A program made the position numbers and the translations under genes. 64,000 nucleotides of DNA from Cranoglanis bouderius (Eukaryota; Chordata; Actinopteri; Siluriformes; Cranoglanididae), in contig CM042546.1 of NCBI GenBank assembly GCA_023630585.1, positions 12,814,810-12,878,809 of the forward strand. Direction: 5' to 3'. Of this stretch, positions 34,945-45,660 are shown piece by piece. The notes beneath the pieces were generated by a model. It was not told the origin of the DNA, did no database searches, and saw only the letters and a program-made list of their open reading frames with translations. Position 1 is the first letter of the stretch; the number at the start of each line of letters is the position of its first letter.

Positions 34945-35020
34945 TGGAGAATACACAGAAGGGAACAGTGAGGAACGAAGATAAGGAGCACACAGAGAGA
35001 CAGAGAGAGAGAGAGAGAGG
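34532..35020. repeat. GA-rich (TC-rich on the nrg3 strand) microsatellite cluster
   Basis: Successive (GGGA)n, (GA)n and related tracts at about 34532-34562, 34845-34872, 34901-34937 and 34995-35019, with GA-rich sequence between. On the nrg3 strand this is polypyrimidine DNA 1.1-1.5 kb upstream of the start codon. Such tracts can form triplex DNA or bind GAGA-type factors; any role here is inference. Confidence 0.9.
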
Positions 35021-36097
35021 GATCCATGTGCTCTGCGGTATTAACAGACCGAGAGATTGCTGAGTGCTGTAAACACTCTGGATCTGAGCCTCTCCCTTGA
35101 CAGACCCGTCACTCACTCACTCAGCCCCTCCCATTGCTCTGACACGAGGAAGATGAGGGATTCACACAGGGGGTAGGATTGAAAGAGATAATTGGAAGGA
35201 GATAAATTGATGGCAGGAAGAAGAGTGTAAAACTACACGATCAGGGAGATCAGTATGCAATTACTGACTGTAGCTCATCGGTTGCTAGGTATAGTTTGTC
35301 AGCCTTTATTTACTTCGCTTATCATTTAAAAAAAAAAAAAAGCTTTATTCTCTAACAGTACGTGTAGTTGGAACAACAGTAAGTTTTATTTAAGTTCAAT
35401 TTTTTAACCTCCCAGCCATGATGTTGTTTTGTGCTTCTTGCAGTTCTGTAATGATCCCTTTGCACAGATGCATGGGGTAAAGTTGCTGCTGCTCATGATC
35501 CCACATGGACACCGTAAAAATTTCCACTTCCTAAAACCAGTTTTATGCTCAAGTCTCAGATTTGTGAGACTTGTACCCAAGAACTGCTCCTGTAACCATA
35601 AAGACAATAAAATCTCATGCTCACCATCCTGATGGAACTACATTCTTAATCTGGTCATACCGAACATCCTTTCAACACACTGAGTATTGGTTTTATATAA
35701 TCCTATAATTTTATATAATCCTGCTATCTGGTCTCACCCAGAAGAGGATGGCTTCCCTTTTGAGTCTGGTTCCTCTCTCAGAGAGCTTTTCCTCTGCACG
35801 GTCACCTTGATTAAAAAAATATAAAAATCCATCAACTTGGTATATATGTGCTATATAATAGATCTGGTTCACTGCCAATTCATCCAGTCATTCCTCCATT
35901 TATTTATCTAAGCATGTATCATTTCATTATTTAAACACCAAGTTATTCAGTTTTCCTGGCCCAATAGACAAACTAATTAAACAAGTGAATAACAAAAATA
36001 ACCCTTAAAATCAGTGATGAAGATCATGTGTTACATATTGCTTAATACTTTAGGAATTATTAGGCATATACAGTAGACTTCTGTTACATTTCATTTT
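35021..36097. other. Upstream flanking DNA without recognised genes
   Basis: Unique-looking AT-rich DNA with a poly-A run at 35328-35341. Two overlapping 67-codon frames on opposite strands (35404-35632) lack domains. Confidence 0.5.
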
Positions 36098-37166
36098 ATC
36101 TCAGAGATCCCTGGCATAATGGAAGTGCAAGTCCACTCCTAACTTCATGGTTTTTGCAGGTATACACCAACTATGGTGTCCAAATTCACTTAGTCATTCA
36201 TAACAATGGGTAAGACCAAGGAATATAGCTGTGATGTGCGGCAAAAGGTTGTTGAGCTTCACAAAATGGGAAGTGGCTATAAGAAAATAGCACAAGCATT
36301 GAAAATGCCCATTTCCACCATCAGGGCAATAATTAAGAAGTTCCAGTCAACTGGAAATGTCATGAATCAACCTGGAATTGGACGCGTGTCTATATTGTCT
36401 CAACGTACTGTAAAGAGGATGGTTCGAGTGGACAAAAAATCTCGAAGGATCACAGCTGGAGAATTGCAGAAATTAGTTGCATCTTGGGGTCAGAAAGTCT
36501 TGACCTGGACATTTTGTTAGGATACATGGCATCATGGATATCAAATATCAACAGATATTAAATGAAAATCTGACTGCCTCTGCCAGAAAGCTTCAAATGG
36601 GCTGTGGTTGGATCTTCCAGCAGGACAATGATCCAAAACATACATCAAAATCAACACAAAAATGGTTTACTGACCACAAAATTAAGGTCCTGCCATGGCC
36701 ATCCCAGTCCCCTGACTTGAAACCCATAGAAAACCTGTGGGGTGAACTGAAGAGGAGAGTCCACCAGAATGGACCTCGAAATTTGAAGGATCTGGAGAGA
36801 TTCTGTATGGAGGAATGGTCTCAGATCCCTTGCCTATGTATTCTCCAAACTCACCAGGCATTATAGGAGAAGACTCAGAGCTGCTATCTTGGCAAAGGGA
36901 GGAAGCACAAAGTATTGACTAAAAGGGTGCCAATAATTGTTGCACACCAATATTTAACAGTTGGTTTTTTTTGTTGTTGTTTTTTGTTTTTTTACAAACC
37001 TGTGTTTTGTTTGCAATTGTTTGATATCCATGAGAGCAGAGTATTTTTGTGATTTTTTGGGGGAAAAAAAAAAAAAAAAAAGATCAAAAGGTTAAATAAT
37101 AAAGAATTTTTCACAGCCTTCTTTGCTCATATTTACCAAGGGGGCCAATATTAGTGGAGGATGCTG
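36098..37166 (+). mobile_element. Tc1 (DD34E) transposon, internally deleted, 5' repeat lost
   Basis: The 3' end reads GGGGCCAATATTAGTGGAGG then ATGCTG and TA (element end 37166), typical of a fish Tc1 family. On the 5' side homology starts near 36098 (ATCTCAGAGATCCCTGGCAT), within the usual leader, so the 5' inverted repeat is gone. The interior holds two transposase pieces (36206-36866). It cannot move even with help, for lack of a 5' terminus. Confidence 0.88.
36206..36866 (+). pseudogene. Tc1 transposase remnant, central deletion
   Basis: Piece 1 (36206-36520) starts MGKTKEYSCDVRQKVVEL and keeps the first helix-turn-helix and the basic linker (to LQKLVASWGQKV). Piece 2 (36534-36866) keeps FQQDNDPKHTSKS with the second catalytic Asp and SPDLKPIENLWG with the Glu, spaced as DD34E. 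The segment between them, with the first catalytic Asp, is missing, roughly 400 bp compared with related transposases, and the frames do not join. The last residues after EEWSQIPC are also shifted. Non-functional. Confidence 0.88.
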
Positions 37167-37429
37167 TATTTCACCACCAAATGCTTATAACCATTTTTAA
37201 AAAACAACATTAATTAATAGAACAATCTTATATTATTACCTTTCTCATTCTCATTCCAAAAGTTATTTTTCATTTGACCTCCTCCACAAATTAACCATCT
37301 GCTGCTTTTAGCCAAAGTAATAAATCATGAACATTTATCTTTGTCTTCGATTAAAAAAAAGGAAAGAAAAAAAAAAGAACCCTGCACAAAGTAATTGGAT
37401 TAACACTTAAAAAGAAGCATTTTTCCAGT
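37167..37429. other. Spacer without recognised features
   Basis: AT-rich DNA between two transposon remnants, with an A-rich run near 37351-37377. Confidence 0.5.
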
Positions 37430-37661
37430 TTTATAATCAACATCCAGAAGGTGTTTATTATTTATTTATTTATTTTTTTTAACAGCAGCTCTGACAGTAA
37501 TTCCAGCTGCAAATCACAGGTATATATTAATGAGCTGCTTCTCATACGTTATCGTTTCTATACTAACTTGTACAGCACAATATGTACAGCAGACGCTCCA
37601 CATAAACGGATTGAAAAGTGTTTGTAATTGTAGAGATGGTGATGTTTTCTGTAAGGAGACG
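37430..37661 (+). repeat. CCAAT-bearing MITE family, diverged copy interrupted by a Tc1 remnant
   Basis: Blocks in family order: CATCCAGAAGGTGTTTATT, AACAGCAGCTCTGACAGTAA, AAATCACAGGTATATATTAA, GTTATCGTTTCTATACTAAC and GTGATGTTTTCTGTAAGGAG. It stops exactly where the Tc1 remnant starts (TA at 37662-37663), so the Tc1 copy landed in this MITE. The CCAAT block has decayed. Confidence 0.6.
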
Positions 37662-37663
37662 TA

Positions 37664-38095
37664 CACCAGTCAGCCAGAACATTAAAAAACACCTGCCTAA
37701 TATCTTCCCCTTGTACTGCCTACAGCTTTGACCCGTTGAGGCATGGACTCCACAAGACGTCACAGAAGGTGTGCTGTGGTATCTGGCACCAAGATGTTAG
37801 CAGCAGATCCTTAAAGTCAGGCAAGTTGTGAGGTGCCTCTGCTGGTTTACTTTCTTTCCATAGTGCGTCCTGGTGCCATGTCTTCCCCAGGTGAGTGACA
37901 CACACGCACCCGGCCATCCACATGACATAAAAGAAAACGTGATTCGTCAGACCATGCCGGCTTCTTCCACTGGTCCAGTTCTGATGTTCACATGCCCATT
38001 GTAGGTGCTTTCGGTGGTGGGCAGGGGGTCAGCACTGTGTGTTCTGACACCTTTCTGTCTTAGCCAGTATTAACTTTTTCAGAAGAATTTTGACT
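37664..38095 (-). mobile_element. Tc1/mariner remnant, same family as 41860-42981, inverted
   Basis: Starts CACCAGTCAGCCAGAACATT, the complement of the 3' end of the element at 42981, after a TA. It reads backwards through the C-terminal transposase region (37720-37850), then skips to the middle region (37850-38040) and on to about 38095 (GTATTAACTTTTTCAG). An internal segment holding the second catalytic Asp and the Glu is deleted and the 5' end is missing. Only short frames survive. Confidence 0.8.
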
Positions 38096-39381
38096 GAATT
38101 TCAGCAGTGACGGATCAACTCGCTCTCAGTGCTCAACTTATAGACTTCGATTCTATAATGCTTTATTTAAAAATGTATTCACCACAAAAAAAAAAAAAAA
38201 CTTTGTGAATATACCTCCAATTGTCAATATTCAGATTTTTTTTTTTGATAGCTGAAAATACAGATTATATTTTATCCTAATTAACTTCAGTTAATTAAAA
38301 GTAAAAAAAAAAAAAAGTTTTATACACCATATAGAAACATTTCTTTACATGACAACGATGCTGAAAAAATGAATTGCTTCTTGGGATTCTGTTGCATTCT
38401 TATGCAAATCATCTCATAGCTCAAAACAAATTGCCTCATTTGCCTAATGAACTGTCGCATTAAGCTCTGTTATATTAAGTTGTATTTTAGCTTAGAATTA
38501 GAAAAACAACAACAACAACAACAATAACAATACAGCACTTAAATGTGTGTCCTTGTGCACTTTCATAGTTTATAATAAATCAAGTCATACATTATCATAA
38601 ATTGTCATGATGTTATTACATCTCTCAGAGCAGTAAAATACCTCAGGGCCCAAAAGCAAAAAAAAAAAAAAAAAAAGAGCCCTTGTTCGAGTGCCATGCA
38701 AGAAAATGAGGTAGCAGGTGTACTTATTAGGAACCGCATGCCTAAATGTTGCATCACTAAAGCTACAATTACATTTGATCTTTTAGACTGAAGCAGCTAA
38801 TGGAAATATCAATGACATGATAGATGACAATGCTTCGAGTTCTGGCCCGTCGAGAGTTTTCCGCAGCGCACGCATGACTGGAAGCGCGTATTTGTATCTA
38901 ACCTAATAGCTGTCATTAATGACTGACGGGGCGGTGTGTATTTGTACCTGCCTGATTTAGGGCTCATCAAACTGTCAGCTCGCATCAACTCTGTGATTAG
39001 GTGGGCTCTGCTGTGGGCTTGCTCCTCTCACACATGCCAACATGTGTCGAGTTAGTGTTCATACTAAAACATTAGCCCTTTTAACCAGGAAACAAAAACA
39101 CCATTAAAATGAATAAATGATCTAAAAAAAAAAAACAATACATTGTTTAATATTAATCGTGGGTGTTTCCACTATTAGTGATATTTGTGTCTTATTGAAA
39201 TTACATTTACATATATTTTTGTATGTAAATTTTCAGATAAAAGACAACGTTCCCATTCCTGTCTAAGCTTCATGCTTTCTGACCCTTTAAAATAATAGCG
39301 TGTGCTGGATCAAGTGCTATTTTATAAGATGCTGATTAAAGATGCTGGAGGCCGTTTTGTTAAATTAACACATTGCTTAAC
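38096..39381. other. Flanking DNA with a possible conserved non-coding element
   Basis: Poly-A and A-rich runs at 38186-38201, 38304-38317 and 38659-38677. The stretch 38790-39015 is unique and contains CTGTCATTAATGAC (Meis/TGIF-like and homeodomain-like sites), so it is a reasonable candidate enhancer. No exon. Confidence 0.4.
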
Positions 39382-39768
39382 CAGTCCCTATAGGATTTTG
39401 TGATCGCAGAAATGAAAGCAATTTTAAATTTTGCAACATTCGGAGGAGCCTGCAATTTTTTAAAGATTTCCGCAGATTTCCCGCAGATTTGGGCCAAGAC
39501 GCGTCATGTGACGTCATCACAACGTGGATTCACCCAAAGCCCTCTTCGATTCACGTGCATCAGACAGGAGTACTGCTTAAAGCTCTCATTTACCAACAAA
39601 CATCACTGTGAAAGACCGTGCAAAACTATTTTGTGCAATTGAAAAAGAAAAAAAAAAACAACACCCACTACAACAAAACTGTGTAAGTTGCATCGCAAAT
39701 TTTGAAAAATCAAGCATTTTTGGCTGCAACAATCACAAAAAAACCTCTGAGAAATCCTGTACATACTG
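39382..39768 (+). mobile_element. 6-bp-TSD MITE family, copy 2 (387 bp)
   Basis: Starts CAGTCCCTATAGGATTTTGT and ends, on the minus strand, CAGTATGTACAGGATTTC. A perfect 6-bp duplication CTTAAC flanks it (39376-39381 and 39769-39774). It carries TGACGTCA near 39510 and the uninterrupted target CATTTACCAACAAACATC (39588-39605), into which a retroelement LTR inserted in copy 3. No coding capacity. Confidence 0.88.
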
Positions 39769-41859
39769 CTTAACATAATAATTACAACAACTAAGACAAT
39801 TCATGAACAATATATTGGAAAAAAACAACTCTAGACTCCTATTAGAGTTTTATTTCAATGAAAAAGTATGTGCTTACCCTGACTCTGAATACGAGGAACT
39901 TTCCCCATGTAAATATTGACATAACTTCTGAACTTAGCTCGCCGGTTCTGAATACGAAAAGCATTTTGATCATCTTCGGAAAGGGAGACGCTCCACGATG
40001 TTTGAGGAAAGGAACATTTCTGAAACCGAGCACTAAAGTTCTTATTTGTATAAATAAAATTTTTGTCCATGACCGTATATAACGTAAGAATTAATATGCT
40101 AAATAGATTTTCAAACATGAACCTCTGTGGTTTATAATAATAATCAATTATTTGTGCATGTGTATGATGTGTACATTTAAAGATAGATGCAGTCCAGAAA
40201 GTCAGTATCGGACCACTCTTGATCAAAACCGGTGTCAGTGTGTTTAGAGAATGAATCCTGTGTTTGGGAGGTGATATGAGGGGGTCAAACACATCTGCTC
40301 ACAAAACCAGGATTGAAAACTTGCCTACAGCCTGGAAACAAACAGCGGGTCACCTCGGGGAAAAGGTCACGCAGAGTCATTAGTCAAAAATCATTCTGGC
40401 ACCTTGGGCATGTGTGACACACAGAGGCATACGGACTAGCCGAGAAATATCAGTAAAGCTTATGAACTCAGAAATGATTTTGAGGGGCGTGGTCGGTAAT
40501 CAGAATTACGGTGTTGCACGTTTTCATAGGAGTAATTATGCCTCGAAGTGATGTTTGTGTGTAAACTGTATGTCAAATTGCAGTTTAGCAATTTATCAGT
40601 TACTTTAGTTCTAAATGGCCAGCAAGAGACCGGTTACGAGTGGTACTCACTGATACAGATACTGATATGAGTAGCCCGCTTCAATTATTTAGCTCTGTTT
40701 ATGTTTCCCTGGTTTAAATGGTGGCCATGAAAAGCACACGCGTGTGCTCATGCACTTACGCTCTCGCTGTTAACGATCAATATCGGTCTGTCATTAACAA
40801 CAAACATACTGCGCAAGAGCCATTATTTTTCCAGTCGCTGTAAACAAGCTGTAAGCTTGTGCTTAGCTTTATGTTTAAGATGTTTTTTCACGTTATTCGC
40901 ATCATCGGGACACGCCGCAAGCACACTTCGCAGTCTGTTTTGACTGCCGTCATTAATCCTGAAATATGTCCAGATCGCTGTCATTTCCTGTCGTCTGTTC
41001 ATTAGTGAATACCTCTCTCTCTCTGTCTCTCTCTCTTTCTCTCACTACCTCACTCTGTATTTTGCAGGTCAGGCTGAGACATAAGGAAAGAATATACAAG
41101 GAAAGAAGATAAAAGACAGTTGGGGAGGGTATGGGGGGGGGGGTTGGGTGGAATTACAAGTAGAAGTGGGTGTCAATGTCGTGGCAATCCGACAGAACAA
41201 ATGAGGTCAAGTCGGAGATGACAGATTTCCTAGTAAAGATGAGAAAAATGAGAACGATCTGGCACCGGCTTGAAAAGGTCATCCATTCAGGCCTGTGACA
41301 TCAGCACTAACAGAACGACAAAAAAATGGGGGACAAGAGAGGGTTCAAGAGAGGAAAAGATTTGAGTAGTGGCAGGTGTGAGTCACGCTGAAGAGTATTA
41401 CAGGGGTTATTTAAAAGAAAAGGATAATGGGGATGAAGATAAATACAAACACTGAACAGCAGCAGAAGTATCAAACATCCTGTGTGTGTAGTGAATAAAA
41501 TGACCTCAAATACATCAGTGAAGCCTGTCCTATTTATACACACACACACACACACACAGACGGATGGATAAAGAGAAGGATATATAAGTGGTGGAGAAGG
41601 GGTCAAAGGTTACATTCTCATTATCCATTTTGCAAAGTCACAAACAAAAGATTGAAGAGAAGATGGTCAGCTTTCCAGTAAGGCATCTTCTCACATCTAC
41701 ACATGCAAATACACACGAAGACAGCAACAAACACACACATGCACACATACATTACACGCATGTTTGAAAAAGCTGAGCTTTGTCATGTGTTTCAGGATTT
41801 AAAATGAAAAAAAAAAAAAAAAAAATGGAATAGATTAAAAAAAATATACATTAACATTA
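39769..41859. other. Flanking DNA without recognised genes
   Basis: Contains CA/TG tracts (41539-41558), a TC-rich patch (41011-41042) and a poly-A run (41808-41825). A 145-codon minus-strand frame at 40292-39855 overlaps an opposite-strand frame and has no domain; I do not call it a gene. Confidence 0.45.
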
Positions 41860-42981
41860 TACTGGTAACGTCAAGGGGTGGGATATATTATTCAGCAAGT
41901 GAACTGTCAGTTTTCGAAGTTGATGTGTTGGAAGCAGGAAAAATGGGCAAAAATGAACGACTTTGACGAGGGCCAAATTGCGATTGCTAGACAACTGCGT
42001 CAGAGCATCTCCAAAACAGCACGTGTTGTGGGGTGTTCCCGGTATGCAGTGGTTAGTACCTACCAAAAGTGGTCCAAGGAAGGACAACCTTTGAACTGGT
42101 GACAGGGTCATGGGCTCCCAAAGCTCATTAATGCTGTGGGGAGAGAAGGCTAGCCCGTCTGGTCTGATCCCACTGGACTGCTAAAAAAGTTAATGTTGCC
42201 TATGATAGAAAGGTGCGCAGTGCATCACAGCTTGCAGCGAATGGGGTGTGTAGCCACAGACTGGTCAGAGTGCCCATGCTGACCCCCTGTCCACCGCTGA
42301 AACCACCTACAATGGACACGTGAGCAAACAGAACGTGAGACCACGGAGCAATGGAAGAAGGTGGCCTGGTCTGATGAATCACGTTTTCTTTCACATCATG
42401 TGGACGGCCGGGTGCGTGCGCATCGCTTACCTGGGGAAGAGATGGCACCAGGATGCACTATGGGAAGAAGGCAAGCCAGAGAAGGCAGTGTTATGCTCTG
42501 GACAATGTTCTGCTGGGAAACCTTGGGTCCTGACATTCATGTGGATGTTGCATTGAAACGTACCACCTACCTAAAAATTATTGCGGACCAAGTACACCCC
42601 TGCATGGCAACAATATTCCCTAATGGCAGTGGTCTCTTTCAGCAGAATAATGCGCCCTGCCACACTGCAAAAATTTTTCAGGAATGTTTTGAGGAACATG
42701 AAAAAGAGTTCAAGGTGTTGACTTGGACTCCAAATTCCCCAGATCTCAGTCCAATCGAGCATCTGTGGGATGTGCTGGACAAGCAGATCCGATCCATGGA
42801 GGCTCCACCTCGCAACTTACAGGACTTAAAGGATCTGCTACTAACGTCTTGGTGCCAGATAACAGCACACCTTCACAGGTCTTGTGGAGTCCATGCCTCG
42901 ACGGGTCAGAGCTGTTCTGGTGGCACGAGGGGGACCTACACAGTATTAGGCAGGTGGTTTTAATGTTATGGCTGATTGGTG
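41860..42981 (+). mobile_element. Tc1/mariner transposon, DD36E-like spacing, decayed
   Basis: The 3' end reads GTTTTAATGTTATGGCTGAT TGGTG followed by TA (42982-42983). Homology begins near 41873 (GTCAAGGGGTGGGATATATT) in the leader upstream of the gene; the matching 5' inverted repeat is missing. Transposase fragments are at 41878-42102 and 42361-42963. A second, inverted copy is at 37664-38095. Confidence 0.88.
41944..42957 (+). pseudogene. Transposase of the DD36E-like Tc1 family, inactivated
   Basis: The N-terminal part (MGKNERLRRGPNCDC-type start, frame-broken) is followed by the helix-turn-helix region RQSISKTARVVGCSRYAVVS in another frame, then a degraded stretch 42100-42360. The catalytic part is in one frame from 42361: first Asp in AWSDESRF, then LFQQNNAPCHTAK, where the second catalytic Asp has become Asn, then SPDLSPIEHLWD with the Glu. 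The Asn-to-Glu gap is 36 residues, unlike the 34 of the other copies here, as in the DD36E (Incomer) group. A frameshift after CQI spoils the C-terminus. Non-functional by three independent lesions. Confidence 0.85.
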
Positions 42982-45276
42982 TATATGCAACCACATAATA
43001 ATAATACCAAGAGGGAGCAGAAGACGAAGAAATTATGCTGTGTTAGCAAACAGAACATTATTTATTTTTTGCTTATTTATTTATTTAAAGATGTTTCAAC
43101 AAAGCTACATATGAAAACTGGAAGAAACAAAAGCTAATTAAACAGCTCAATGAATAAACATTATTTTGAATTTTTTGGGCTTGGCTGCTGACAAATCAAC
43201 AAACTCCTTGTGAAAGCAAATATTTGCAGTCTATTCGTTTGCTTTTTTTGTTTTTCTGACACAAATTTAAGCATATAATCTTGTTAGCATTTAGTCAAGA
43301 GCTTTTACTGCGTTATGCTTCGCAACACTGCAGAGCACTGGCTTACAGAAAGAGTGTGATTTACCTCAGCGTCTCTTAGATACACGAGCGTGAATCCATG
43401 GTGAAATATAAACCTGTTAGTGTTGTGCTTTCACACGCCAGAAAAAGAACATGTCACCTCAGTCTACACAGACATGTCTGTAAGAGTGCTTCACACCATG
43501 TCACGAGATAACGACGTTCCCTTCTTTCCAACCGAAAGACAAATCTGATATAGCACATCTTCAAACAGTGAGCTGAGAATCATATCAGGCTGCATGACAG
43601 CGGACATAAACCAGAACACTGTCATAAAGACTCATTAACATACATTACTCTATCATTATGCTAGCCTTGTCATAGACTATCATAAAAATCAAATATATTC
43701 CGGTGTCGTAGGTTTGCCATTGATATTCATAAAAGTCATGATGGAAGACAACTGGATTACACTGATTATGAACTAAAAAAAAATAATTATTCCAGTTGCT
43801 TTGCCTTATTGCATTTAGACATTGAGACATCTGTGCATAAGTGCTTGGTCAGCTTATCCTTCAAACGGTTGGTGCGTTTTTGTTACAGGACAGCACTACA
43901 AATTAAGCACAATAAAATAGCCTCCATCCCATGCACACTTAACGATTTCATGACTTCAGTTTAGGATCTCATAGCTATATTAACTTTTGTGCAGCAGTAA
44001 CTGAATATGATTTACACTTCTTGATACTGATCGCTGAATTCATTGAAATGACTTGAGCCGATATCGACAAATAAGAAGAACCAGTTTCGAGTCATTTAAC
44101 ACCTCTGTTGTAGTTCAGATACACACTCAGCCAGTTGCCATGGCTCTTCTCTCATCTCCCTGGTCACCCTCAGAACCAGTACCCTTCTCAACTGTGCTGC
44201 AGTGTGTTCCTCATTACCGACGATGCAGCGGAAAGCTAATAGCACAGCCTGATGCTGCCTGCTCTGGTAAAAAATAAAAATCACCCATTGTCTTCAAACT
44301 GACAGATGTGGTGAGTATTTGATGACATATGGTGAAAGCAAATTGGTTGATTGACTACAAATCATTACAGACATGCTACAGCCGATGCCAAGACGCATCC
44401 TGTTTTGCACCGTGATTAAGTTGGAATATTCAGAGCAGTAATGCTCTACGATGTTGCCAATTTTTTTACCGTCAATAGTTTTGCAAGCCAGACACCTCAG
44501 CATCTTCCAACTCCAATCATGAAATAGGTGGTGAAATGGCAAGCAGCAAAATCCCTCCCACCCAAAGAGAACAGCCAATTACGTTCTCTTGTACTCCCTT
44601 AAATGGCCATGGACAGCTGTGGCATCATTTGAACTCATTTGAGTGAACACCACTCAGGAGCCATAATAATCACATAATTTTATGGTACCATAGCTGGGTC
44701 AATATTGCCATGAAAGGGATCTCACCATTTCATTTTTTTTTTTTTTTTTTAATTCTCATCATTCTGGACAAGAAATTAGTTTTACCACAGCTGGAACCAC
44801 AGCCCTTTTCCATGAAAGGCAACCCAGGTCATACATCGTTTCAGCAGAACGGGGTGCGGCCAGCTGCAGTTCACCTTACAGCCAGAAGGGGGTGCTAAAC
44901 ATTACAAAATTAATCAATTGGTCATCCTTATTGTTTTAAACATTATATCGTTATTTGTTCCTCTAATTATTAAATTGTTATTTGTAAACGTGTGGCACTT
45001 GAGACAACCATGCACATGGTGGAATTTTCTAGAATACACTGAAATGTTTCTCATTTGCGTATATCTTATGTATCACAAGCGAAGTTCTAGTGTTTTAAAT
45101 TTTAAAAGCGAAAAAGGAAAAAAAAAAAAAAATGCACTTAAAGATTTCATTCCACGTGGCACAGGAGCATCTTTGACTGCCACCATCTGATTACAAGCCG
45201 AATAGATTAGCAAATCACAGTCATCACCCATGCTGGCGTCCATTATTTAAAGTGAAGAGTGTTCGGTGGAGCCAAA
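42982..45276. other. Flanking DNA without recognised genes
   Basis: AT-rich, with poly-T at 44733-44750 and poly-A at 45118-45132. Short frames at 44053-44284 and 44294-44578 have no domain. The segment 44870-44895 holds a weak CTCF-like CCAGAAGGGGGT (10 of 12). Confidence 0.45.
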
Positions 45277-45300
45277 ATGGAAGATATGGACCATAATGAG
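45277..45300 (+). other. Possible micro first exon (8 codons plus donor)
   Basis: GAGCCAAAATGG gives a strong Kozak start, then eight codons (MEDMDHNE) and a perfect donor GTAAGT. No partner exon is recognised downstream. Chance is a serious alternative at this length. Confidence 0.2.
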
Positions 45301-45468
45301 GTAAGTGCTTCTAAACTTTAAAAAAAAAAAAATTTTTTCAAATGTTCTACCAAAATAGAAAATTTTTTCGAGCCGAGAAGCTTCAGAAAACATGACATCA
45401 TTTCCAATAAGAGAACATAACGAGCATCAATGCACCATGGTTTTTGCGGTGCATTGTGAGATTTTTTT

Positions 45469-45660
45469 TACATTTACGGCATTTGGCAGATGCCCTTATC
45501 CAGAGCGACTTACATTTATTTAATTTATACATCTGAGCAATTGAGGGTTAAGGGCCTTGCTAAAGGGCCCAGCAGTGGCAGCTTGGTGGTGCTGGGATTT
45601 GAACTCATGACCTTCCAATCAGTAGCCCAACATCTTAACCACTGAGCTACCGCTGCCATT
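45469..45660 (-). mobile_element. tRNA-derived teleost SINE
   Basis: Read on the minus strand: the head GGCAGCGGTAGCTCAGTGGT TAAG (A box), then GAGTTCAAATCCC (B box), then a body with GGGCCCTTTAGCAAGGCCC and the widely shared fish tail GTCGCTCTGGATAAGGGCAT CTGCCAAATG. Near full length, about 190 bp. Same broad family as 32291-32475. Confidence 0.9.

Noticed and set aside
39855..40292. 145-codon minus-strand frame
   Set aside because: Overlaps an opposite frame of similar length, no domain, AT-biased.
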